Source: Thalassomonas actiniarum
Lineage (GTDB): Bacteria; Pseudomonadota; Gammaproteobacteria; Enterobacterales; Alteromonadaceae
Length of the DNA: 64,000 nt
Reading direction: 5' to 3'
Assembly (NCBI RefSeq): GCF_000948975.2
Contig: NZ_CP059735.1
Location: forward strand, 6,322,603-6,386,602
The notes under the pieces were generated by a model. It was not told where the DNA came from. It did no database searches and was given only the letters and a program-made list of their open reading frames with translations. A program made the translations under genes and the position numbers. Below, piece after piece: positions 57,029-64,000 of the stretch (positions are counted from its first letter, which is position 1; every line of letters starts with the position of its first letter).

Positions 57029-57545
57029 ATGTCTGTATTTATCCCTGCACTAGCGAAAAGACAACACGGGGCATACCTTAACCGGCTGCCATAAATTGCA
57101 GGCTGAAGCTAAGCTGTGATCCCCTTACTATGTTTGCCGGATAAAAAGGTGGCCGCAGCACACTTTAAACAGGCATTACCCGCTATGAAGTGTTTGCTAA
57201 CCCGGCAGAGACTCAAGAGGGGTATACATTTCATCCGCCACTGACATCTAGGTGATACCTTCATCATAAATAAAAGCCGCCGCCGGTAAACCGCTATACC
57301 GTATTGTCTAGATATTCATTCTGTTTAAATATTTATTAAACCCTGCGATGTCATTTCCCGACAAAAAATATCTCGAATTTTTTTATCTTGAGTCCCATCC
57401 AAAAGCAGCGTCATAAAAAGCCGGTGATTTATGATACCCCAACAGGATGTTTTTCAACCATGCCTGGCGGACATGAAAAATAAAACACTTGTTTTAACTA
57501 TCTGATAAAATTTAAACGCATGAATTTTAAAGATAAAATTTCAAC
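57029..57545. other. Gene-free spacer upstream of the third S8 protease
   Basis: About 520 bp show no convincing gene on either strand. Short frames here lack ribosome sites and family features. The conserved element begins at 57546. Confidence 0.4.
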
Positions 57546-57611
57546 AGTCGTAATTATGCGAAAAGCTGTCGTGAATTTGCTAGATGGCAAGGCGTCAGTT
57601 GCTACTATCAA
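57546..57611 (+). promoter_or_regulatory. Conserved protease upstream element, copy 3
   Basis: GTCGTAATTA and GTCGTGAATT are 21 bp apart with GCGAAAA between, then TGCTAGA and CAGTTGCTACTATCAAT. Compared with copies 1 and 2 it has diverged after this point and is followed by a CCCCT/AGGGG hairpin (57615-57630). It lies 150 bp upstream of the third protease start. Confidence 0.7.
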
Positions 57612-57764
57612 TTTCCCCTCAACGAAGGGGCTTTTAAGCAGGCATTTAATCGTGAATAAATATCGGTTTACTTGCTTAAAACACAAAAAGATAAAAAAAC
57701 AATAATAAGACTAATAACAACAATAACAGTCACCATAAAAAATATAATTAGAGATGGAAGTAGC

Positions 57765-60200
57765 ATGAAAAAGATCCAGACAAATAAAAGAGCTTTATCT
57801 AAGCTCGTTATCGGTGTTTGTGCCGCGTTAGGCGCACAACAAACCATCGCAGCCAACGGTACCCTGCAAAGCTTTGAAGCGGCCAACAATAACGGGAAAG
57901 CTTTTGCTTCCTGGTTAGCCAGCGAAAAACAAGCAAAAAGAGATGCGATGAGTGAGCGCATCATAGTGAAATACAAAGATTCCGCTAACCTGCGCCAAAT
58001 CATGTTCGCCGGCAAGTCGGTTGCTGAGCTAAACAGCATCAGCGCAGACAGCCTGCACCAGGCAATGGCGACTAAATTAAGCAAAACCACAGGCGCCGGC
58101 CTTACCCACGTGAAAGCGATGAAAAACAATGTCCATGTTTTTGCTGTCGATAAAGCCGCTAAAAAACAAAATATCAAGGCAATGCTTAACAGTATTAACA
58201 GCGACAAGAATGTTGAATATTCCGAGCAAGACGAATTACGCTACCTTGCTTCACAGATGCAGCCTTGGGGTATCGGCAATGTCCAGGCGGATCAGCTAAG
58301 CGACAGCGCCGCCGGTAACATGACGGTTTGTATTATCGATTCAGGCTACGAGCGTTCTAACCCGGATTTAAATGCCAACAACCACTCAGGCACCAATGAT
58401 TCAGGTACAGGTAACTGGTACCAGAACGGCGGCTCTCACGGCACCCATGTTGCCGGTACTATCGCCGCAGTAAACAACAGCGAAGGTGTGGTTGGGGTAT
58501 TGCCTAACACTAACGTTAACCTGCACATCGTGAAAGTCTTTAACGAAAGCGGCTGGGGTTACAGCTCGGAATTGGTTGACGCGGTTGATACCTGTGTTAA
58601 CAACGGCGCCAAAGTCGTTAACATGAGTTTAGGTGGTCCAAGTGCTACTACCACAGAAAGAAATGGCTTAGAAGCCGCGACAAATGCCGGTGTCTTGCTG
58701 ATTGCCGCATCAGGTAACGATGGCGATTCCAGCCTGTCATACCCGGCCTCTTACGATACCGTAATGGCGGTAGGCGCAGTTGATGCCAGCGGCCGACACG
58801 CAGAATTCTCTCAGTACACTGCCCAGGTTGAGGTTGCAGGTCCGGGCGAAGCGATTTTATCTACCGTTGCCGGTGACGGCCGTTTAGGTTCAATCACTAT
58901 CGGCGGCACAACTTATGCCAACGACATGGTGGTACCACAAACCCGTTTCACACCGAGCGGCAGCAGCTATGCGGTTGATAACTTCAACGGCTCAGCCAGC
59001 GGTATTCTCGGTCAATGTACCGTATCGGGCTCAAGCTACAGCTGTAGCAATGTTTCCGGCAACATCTGTCTGGCCGAACGTAACGACAACCAGATTGGCA
59101 GCAACTACCCTGAAATCAACCCGGCTAAAGCCTGTACCGATGCCGGTGCCACAGGTGTGATTGTTTTCAGTGACAACGACCGCACAGCACTGCAAAGCCC
59201 GTTCCTGGTTGATGCCGGCAGCGATATCACCGTACCTACAGTATCGGTAGACCGCGCTTTAGGCCAGACTTTACAAGGCATGGTAGGCCAGTCTGTCAGC
59301 TTAAGCGTTGTCGGCAACCAGGATTATGCTTATTACAACGGTACTTCCATGGCAACACCGCATGTCGCCGCTGTTGCAGCATTGGCCTGGAGTAACAACA
59401 TCTCCTGTACTGCCGATGAAGTACGTACCGCCCTTAAAAATACCGCCCTTGACCTGGAAACGGCCGGTCGTGACGACAAAACCGGTTACGGTTTAGTGCA
59501 GGCAAAAGCCGCTTCCGACTACATGGCCAGCAACTGTGGCAGCGTAGTGGTTGAACCGCCGGTAACCGGCACTGAGCTGACTAACGGTGTAGCGAAAACT
59601 TCACTTTCCGGCGCCAAAGATGAAACTCAGGTATTCACTCTGGAAGTACCGGCGGGCGCTACCGGTTTAAGCTTTAATACCACAGGCGGCACAGGCGATG
59701 CCGACATGTATGTGAAGTTTGGCTCAGCACCGACAACCAGCACCGGCGGTTTTGACTGTCGTTCATGGAACAGCAACAGCACTGAATCTTGTGATATTGC
59801 AACGGCCCAGGCAGGTACTTACTACGTTATGCTAAACGGTTACAGCGCCTATAGCGGTGTCAGCCTGACCGGTAGCTTTACCGAGACCAGCAGCAACCCG
59901 GGTGGCAGCATGCAGGAAACCGGCGTTTCAGCTTCTTCAGGTTACGCCAAGTTCTTCACCATTGAAGTACCTGCCGGCATGACCAGCCTGGATATCACCA
60001 CCACAGGCGGTACCGGCGATGCAGACTTGTATGTACGTTTCGGCAGCCAGCCAACGTCTTCAACTTACGACTGCTTATCTGAAAGCGGCAGCAATGAAGA
60101 AACCTGTAGCTTCACTTCACCAAGTGCAGGTACCTGGCATATTGCGGTAAATGCCTATAGCACTTTCTCTGGCGTGACTTTAGACGCCGTGTGGAAATAA
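57765..60200 (+). CDS. Secreted S8 family serine protease with PA-like insert and two PPC domains
   Basis: The protein has 811 residues from ATG 57765, with GGAAG upstream; an in-frame ATG at 57672 would put 31 residues before the signal peptide and is rejected. Signal (about 1-29, ending TIAANG), long propeptide (about 60-160), and an S8 domain with D192 (IIDSGYE), H225 (GSHGTHVAG) and S528 (NGTSMATP). A PA-like insert (about 370-515) includes several Cys. Two PPC domains end the protein (about 620-705 and 720-811). It is more distant from the other two. Confidence 0.95.
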   Translation: MKKIQTNKRALSKLVIGVCAALGAQQTIAANGTLQSFEAANNNGKAFASWLASEKQAKRDAMSERIIVKYKDSANLRQIMFAGKSVAELNSISADSLHQAMATKLSKTTGAGLTHVKAMKNNVHVFAVDKAAKKQNIKAMLNSINSDKNVEYSEQDELRYLASQMQPWGIGNVQADQLSDSAAGNMTVCIIDSGYERSNPDLNANNHSGTNDSGTGNWYQNGGSHGTHVAGTIAAVNNSEGVVGVLPNTNVNLHIVKVFNESGWGYSSELVDAVDTCVNNGAKVVNMSLGGPSATTTERNGLEAATNAGVLLIAASGNDGDSSLSYPASYDTVMAVGAVDASGRHAEFSQYTAQVEVAGPGEAILSTVAGDGRLGSITIGGTTYANDMVVPQTRFTPSGSSYAVDNFNGSASGILGQCTVSGSSYSCSNVSGNICLAERNDNQIGSNYPEINPAKACTDAGATGVIVFSDNDRTALQSPFLVDAGSDITVPTVSVDRALGQTLQGMVGQSVSLSVVGNQDYAYYNGTSMATPHVAAVAALAWSNNISCTADEVRTALKNTALDLETAGRDDKTGYGLVQAKAASDYMASNCGSVVVEPPVTGTELTNGVAKTSLSGAKDETQVFTLEVPAGATGLSFNTTGGTGDADMYVKFGSAPTTSTGGFDCRSWNSNSTESCDIATAQAGTYYVMLNGYSAYSGVSLTGSFTETSSNPGGSMQETGVSASSGYAKFFTIEVPAGMTSLDITTTGGTGDADLYVRFGSQPTSSTYDCLSESGSNEETCSFTSPSAGTWHIAVNAYSTFSGVTLDAVWK

Positions 60201-60236
60201 GTAACTAATTAACTGTCATTAGTTTCTCCCAAGTCA

Positions 60237-60263
60237 AAATCCCCGCTCCCGCGGGGATTTTTT
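60237..60263 (+). terminator. Intrinsic terminator after the third S8 protease
   Basis: The stem AAAATCCCCGC with GCGGGGATTTT encloses a TCCC loop and runs into a T7 tract. Confidence 0.92.
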
Positions 60264-60422
60264 TATACACGGAAGTATTTATCCGGCAAGCTCAAGGATG
60301 AGTAGAGAGCTGGATTTATACACGGAAGTATTTCAGCTTACCGGTTCCCGATGCAAATTAGGTACCTGCGCCCAGGCAGCCACCGTTTGCACGTTCCAGA
60401 CATAAATAAAGTACCTGCGTCC
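60262..60422. repeat. Two interleaved short direct repeats upstream of ubiE
   Basis: TTTATACACGGAAGTATTT occurs exactly at 60262-60280 and 60315-60333. GTACCTGCG(C/T)CC occurs at 60362-60373 and 60411-60422. Spacings are 53 and 49 bp. No gene is present in the 324-bp gap. The repeats may be traces of small duplications or regulator sites. Confidence 0.7.
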
Positions 60423-60524
60423 ATTGATTTATCTCAGTAAATGCCATTATTCCCGTTAAGCTAATTGTTGATTGCCCGGGCATGCAGTAAACTATCGGCA
60501 ATTTTAGTGATAAGTGAATTGCCC

Positions 60525-61304
60525 ATGTCATCATCAAACTCAGATCATCAACAGCACAAGCAGGACAGCACCACACATTTTGGTTATAAAACCGTCGAGA
60601 AAAACGACAAGGCTTCTATGGTGGCCGGTGTTTTTCATTCGGTCGCCAAGCAATACGATGTGATGAATGATCTTATGTCATTTGGCGTTCACCGCTTATG
60701 GAAACGTTTTACCATAGATGCCAGCGGCGTACGCCCGGGTAATAAAGTACTGGATTTAGCCGGCGGCACCGGCGATTTGACCGCCAAGTTCTCACAACTG
60801 GTGGGCAAGGAAGGCAAGGTTATCTTAGCCGATATCAACAGTTCCATGCTGAATGTCGGCCGTGACAAATTGCGTGACCGCGGTTTGGTACAAAACATCG
60901 AATACGTCCAGGCCAATGCCGAAGCGCTGCCGTTTGAAGAAAATACCTTTGATGTCGTCACTATCGCCTTTGGCCTGCGCAATGTCACCGATAAAGACAA
61001 AGCCCTGCGTTCTATCTATTCGGTATTAAAGCCCGGTGGCCGTTTGCTGGTACTGGAATTTTCCAAGCCTGAGCACGAACTGCTCAACAAGGCCTATGAT
61101 TTCTATTCCTTTAATATCTTGCCGAAAATGGGCGAGCTGGTGGCCAAAGACGGCGACAGTTATCAGTACCTGGCGGAATCCATCCGGATGCACCCGGATC
61201 AGGAAACCCTTAAGGGCATGATGGAAAACGCAGGTTTTGAGCAGGCCGGTTACAAAAATCTCACCGGCGGCATAGTAGCCCTGCATAAAGGTTATAAGTT
61301 CTGA
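60525..61304 (+). CDS. ubiE: Ubiquinone/menaquinone C-methyltransferase
   Basis: The protein has 259 residues from ATG 60525, close to E. coli UbiE; an upstream in-frame ATG (60465) would add an unrelated N-terminus. The AdoMet site is [16 protein letters not shown], and the family segments [27 protein letters not shown] and [22 protein letters not shown] are intact. It carries out the C-methylation in ubiquinone and menaquinone synthesis. It heads the ubiE-ubiJ-ubiB operon. Confidence 0.97.
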   Translation: MSSSNSDHQQHKQDSTTHFGYKTVEKNDKASMVAGVFHSVAKQYDVMNDLMSFGVHRLWKRFTIDASGVRPGNKVLDLAGGTGDLTAKFSQLVGKEGKVILADINSSMLNVGRDKLRDRGLVQNIEYVQANAEALPFEENTFDVVTIAFGLRNVTDKDKALRSIYSVLKPGGRLLVLEFSKPEHELLNKAYDFYSFNILPKMGELVAKDGDSYQYLAESIRMHPDQETLKGMMENAGFEQAGYKNLTGGIVALHKGYKF

Positions 61305-61308
61305 TCTT

Positions 61309-61953
61309 ATGAGTATCCTGATGCCGGCCCAAACCTTAAGCGCCACACTCGAATTTGTGATCAATAAAGCCCTGACGCTTAATATTCACAGCAACAGCCA
61401 ATTGGATAAGCTGGCCGGTATGACCCTGACGGTCAACTTAAGGGAACTGGCTTTCCCGCTCAGCTTTACCGTTAGCGACAGGCAAGTCATGGTTACCGGC
61501 ATCAAAGAGCGGTCAGATTGTGAAATCAATACCGACATCAAAACCTTGTTGCGGCTGAAAAAAGAACAGGCCCTGACCCGGCTTATTAAGGAAGATTTAC
61601 TCGACATTCAGGGAGATCTGAAAGTCGCCCAGGGGTTTGCTGCCGTCGCGGATAACCTGGAAATAGACTGGCAAAGCGAACTGGCCCGCTATATCGGCGA
61701 TATCGCCACCCATAAGCTGGTACAAACCGGACAGGCCCTTAAGGAAAAGTTCGCCTTTGCCGCCCGGCAAATCCAGTCGGATGCCGGCGAATACCTGGTA
61801 CATGAGCAGAAACTGGCGGTCACCGGCAGCCAACTGACTTATTTCAATGAGCAGGTCAGCACCTTAACCGCAAAAACCCAGGCCTTGATGGCGCGGGTCC
61901 AAAGCATGGATGAGCAGCTCAAATCCAGCCCAGCCAACGACACCAACAAATAA
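61309..61953 (+). CDS. ubiJ: Ubiquinone biosynthesis accessory factor UbiJ
   Basis: The protein has 214 residues. An N-terminal SCP2-like lipid-binding domain (about 12-110; [16 protein letters not shown], then [20 protein letters not shown]) is followed by a C-terminal coiled coil (about 170-205). UbiJ binds lipid ubiquinone intermediates and helps the Ubi enzyme complex. It lies 4 bp after ubiE and 16 bp before ubiB. Confidence 0.95.
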   Translation: MSILMPAQTLSATLEFVINKALTLNIHSNSQLDKLAGMTLTVNLRELAFPLSFTVSDRQVMVTGIKERSDCEINTDIKTLLRLKKEQALTRLIKEDLLDIQGDLKVAQGFAAVADNLEIDWQSELARYIGDIATHKLVQTGQALKEKFAFAARQIQSDAGEYLVHEQKLAVTGSQLTYFNEQVSTLTAKTQALMARVQSMDEQLKSSPANDTNK

Positions 61954-61969
61954 TATTACAAGGGTACAT

Positions 61970-63631
61970 GTGAACAGCCATCGTCTTTACCAGATACTGA
62001 AAACCTTCTTACAATACGGCTTAGACGAGCTGTTGCCGAAACAGGCTCTGCCCTGGTATGTGCGCCTGTTCCGCCACTCCCTGTTCTGGTTAAGGAACCA
62101 GCATAAAGACAAGCCGCTGGCGCTGAGATTCCGCCTGGCCATTGAATCCCTGGGCCCGGTATTTATCAAGTTCGGCCAGATGCTGTCCACCCGCCGCGAT
62201 TTACTGCCGCCGGACTTTGCCGATGAACTGGCGGCGCTGCAGGATCAGGTTTTGCCTTTTGACGGCGAGCAGGCCAAACAAATCATTATCAAGGCCATGG
62301 GGGAAGAAGCGTTTAACCTGCACTTCGGCGACTTTGATATGACGCCGCTGGCATCCGCCTCCATCGCCCAGGTACATACCGCCAGTTTTTATCCCGACGG
62401 CAAAGCCGGTCAGGGGCGGGATGTGGTACTTAAGGTCTTGCGCCCGGGGATCAGTAAAACCATACTCGCCGATATCAAGGTGATGGCCATGTTTGCCGCC
62501 ATCGTCGCCCGCTGGTTGCCGGACGGCAAACGCCTGCGCCCGAAAGAAGTAGTGGCGGAATACCGTAAAACCATCCTGGATGAACTGGATTTAATGCGCG
62601 AAGCCGCCAATGCCATCCAGCTCAAACGTAATTTCGAACAGGGCAGATCCAGCGATAAGGTCTTGTATGTGCCCGGTATCTACAGCGAATACTGCCATAA
62701 AAACGTCCTGGTGATGGAGCGTATCTACGGCATAGGGGTTGGTGAAATAGAAACCCTGCATCAACAACAGGTCAATATGAAGCTCCTGGCGGAGCGCGGT
62801 GTGGAAGTATTTTTTACCCAGGTATTTCGCGACAGCTTCTTTCATGCGGATATGCACCCGGGCAATGTCTTTGTCGATGCCAGCAGCCCGGAAGATCCCA
62901 CCTGGATCGCCATCGACTGCGGTATCGTCGGCACCTTGAACCGGGAAGACAAACGTTACCTGGCGGAAAACTTCGTCGCCTTTTTTAACCGGGATTACCG
63001 TAAGGTGGCCCAGTTACATGTGGATTCCGGCTGGGTACCCCATGAAACCAGCGTAGACGAATTTGAATTTGCCATCCGCACCGTCTGTGAGCCGATTTTC
63101 AACAAACCGCTGGCAGAGATCTCCTTTGGCCAGGTATTAGTCAACCTGTTTAATACCGCCCGGCGCTTTAATATGGAAGTACAACCCCAGCTGGTGCTAT
63201 TGCAAAAAACCTTGCTTTATATCGAAGGTTTGGGCCGCCAGCTCTATCCGCAACTGGATTTATGGCAAACCGCCAAACCTTTCCTGGAAACCTGGGTGAA
63301 ACAGCAAATGGGGCCTAAGGCCATCCTGACCAAGGTCAGGGAGAACCTGCCGTTCTGGAATGAAAAACTGCCGGAAATGCCGGATCTGGTCTATGACTAC
63401 CTTAAAGCCGGTAAAGACAGCCAGATCCAGCAGGCGAAACTGATCAGCCAGCTTAACCGGCAACAGCAACAAAACAGCCAGAAACTGCTGTACGCTGTTT
63501 TTTCCGGCGCCCTGATCATCAGTGCCACCTTGTTATTTATCGAGCACAAGTCTTTTCCTGCGCTGATACTTGCGGGTGCGGGGGCGGGAATGGCCTTGCT
63601 GGCATTAAAGAAAAAACCGGACAATGATTAG
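61970..63631 (+). CDS. ubiB: Ubiquinone biosynthesis regulatory kinase-like protein UbiB
   Basis: The protein has 553 residues from GTG 61970, with AAGGG upstream; a start at 61910 would overlap ubiJ. The ABC1/ADCK ATPase features are [15 protein letters not shown] (KxGQ motif), the Ala-rich loop [20 protein letters not shown] and AIDCGIVG. Two C-terminal helices (about 500-540) anchor it to the membrane. UbiB supports ubiquinone synthesis through ATPase activity. The sequence is complete and of normal length. Confidence 0.97.
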   Translation: MNSHRLYQILKTFLQYGLDELLPKQALPWYVRLFRHSLFWLRNQHKDKPLALRFRLAIESLGPVFIKFGQMLSTRRDLLPPDFADELAALQDQVLPFDGEQAKQIIIKAMGEEAFNLHFGDFDMTPLASASIAQVHTASFYPDGKAGQGRDVVLKVLRPGISKTILADIKVMAMFAAIVARWLPDGKRLRPKEVVAEYRKTILDELDLMREAANAIQLKRNFEQGRSSDKVLYVPGIYSEYCHKNVLVMERIYGIGVGEIETLHQQQVNMKLLAERGVEVFFTQVFRDSFFHADMHPGNVFVDASSPEDPTWIAIDCGIVGTLNREDKRYLAENFVAFFNRDYRKVAQLHVDSGWVPHETSVDEFEFAIRTVCEPIFNKPLAEISFGQVLVNLFNTARRFNMEVQPQLVLLQKTLLYIEGLGRQLYPQLDLWQTAKPFLETWVKQQMGPKAILTKVRENLPFWNEKLPEMPDLVYDYLKAGKDSQIQQAKLISQLNRQQQQNSQKLLYAVFSGALIISATLLFIEHKSFPALILAGAGAGMALLALKKKPDND

Positions 63632-63667
63632 CAAAAACGCCGTCCGGGGCCAAAAGGGCTTTATAAC

Positions 63668-64000
63668 TCAGTCGGTTTCCGCCGGGTTGATTTTCGCCGT
63701 TAAAATATGATCCCGCCACTGGCCGGCAATCTTGAGGTAAGATTTGGCCAGTCCCTCTTTTTCAAAACCAAGGCGCTGGAGTAAGCGTTCACTGCGGACA
63801 TTTTCCGGCATATAGTTGGCCATGATCCTGTGCATGCCCAGCTGCTCAAAAACAAAAGCATTGGTGGCGATCAGCATTTCCGCCATCAGCCCCCGCCCCT
63901 GATATTTCCTGGCGATGGAATAGCCGAGATAGCAGGCCTGAAACGGCCCGTGGATCAGATTGCTGTAGGTGGCCAGGGCGACAATTTCATTGTCTCCCGG
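63668..64000 (-). CDS. GNAT N-acetyltransferase, RimJ-like (partial, N-terminus outside window)
   Basis: The visible 110 C-terminal residues read GDNEIVALATYSNLIHGPF at the window edge, then YSIARKYQGRGLMAEML, the acetyl-CoA loop QGRGLM, and the closing PENVRSERLLQRLGFEKEGLAKSYL. This matches RimJ/RimL-type ribosomal protein N-alpha acetyltransferases. The reading frame stays open to the window end, so its start lies beyond 64000. It is convergent with ubiB. Confidence 0.88.
   Translation of the reverse strand, partial: PGDNEIVALATYSNLIHGPFQACYLGYSIARKYQGRGLMAEMLIATNAFVFEQLGMHRIMANYMPENVRSERLLQRLGFEKEGLAKSYLKIAGQWRDHILTAKINPAETD

Noticed and set aside
51901-57611. Protease upstream elements as a known riboswitch (for example c-di-GMP type)
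   Set aside because: The conserved blocks do not show the consensus of riboswitch classes I can recall, and pairing between them is weak.

Overview
The window looks like a chromosomal segment of a marine gammaproteobacterium. Gene content and order (caa3-type cox cluster with sco, plsB-ubiA-ubiC, kbl-tdh, waaA-kdkA-coaD, rpmB-rpmG-mutM, radC-coaBC-slmA, gmk-rpoZ-spoT-ridA-trmH-recG, ubiE-ubiJ-ubiB) fit Alteromonadales. A Colwelliaceae/Thalassomonas-like host is an inference from protein style and the moderate base composition, not something proven here. Both window edges cut genes: a sco gene on the left and a RimJ-like acetyltransferase on the right.

Layout. 1-8.8 kb is an aerobic cytochrome c oxidase cluster on the minus strand: subunits II, I and III, the Cu chaperone CtaG, SURF1, a small anchored protein, heme A synthase, heme O synthase and SCO. 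Subunit II carries two fused cytochrome c domains. 9.5-16.7 kb holds lexA with an SOS box, an NYN protein, plsB, ubiA/ubiC, a FliL-like protein, glpG and glpE. 16.7-20.3 kb holds the threonine degradation pair kbl-tdh and an exported hydrolase. 20.4-25.9 kb has LPS inner-core genes (waaA, a GT9 glycosyltransferase, kdkA), a TetR regulator, coaD and mutM. 26-31.5 kb has rpmG/rpmB, a PilZ-ParA-ribbon-helix-helix cluster, radC, coaBC and slmA. 31.6-38.8 kb has pepD, a Fur-controlled small RNA candidate, tex, greB, a DUF445 protein and an aromatic aminotransferase. 38.8-44.9 kb is more accessory: a lipoprotein, a remnant of a second aminotransferase, a zinc-ribbon protein, a SymE-like protein, an exported VOC protein, a DUF2167 protein and a PhoB-type alkaline phosphatase. 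45-51.7 kb is the gmk-rpoZ-spoT-ridA-trmH-recG block. 52-60.2 kb is a tandem array of three secreted S8 (subtilisin-like) proteases. 60.5-63.6 kb is ubiE-ubiJ-ubiB.

The strongest unexplained signals are as follows. (1) A compact intergenic transcription unit at 33109-33310 has a near-consensus promoter overlapped by a Fur box, a RyhB-like core and a strong intrinsic terminator. (2) A conserved non-coding element with two GTCG(N)AATT boxes 21 bp apart lies upstream of each of the three tandem proteases. (3) Four 11-bp-spaced PhoB half-sites lie in front of the alkaline phosphatase gene. (4) A ParA/RHH/PilZ operon sits among housekeeping genes. (5) Two 3'-end gene remnants (of coaD and of an aminotransferase) record past rearrangements. 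No tRNA, rRNA, CRISPR array, insertion sequence or phage was recognised.
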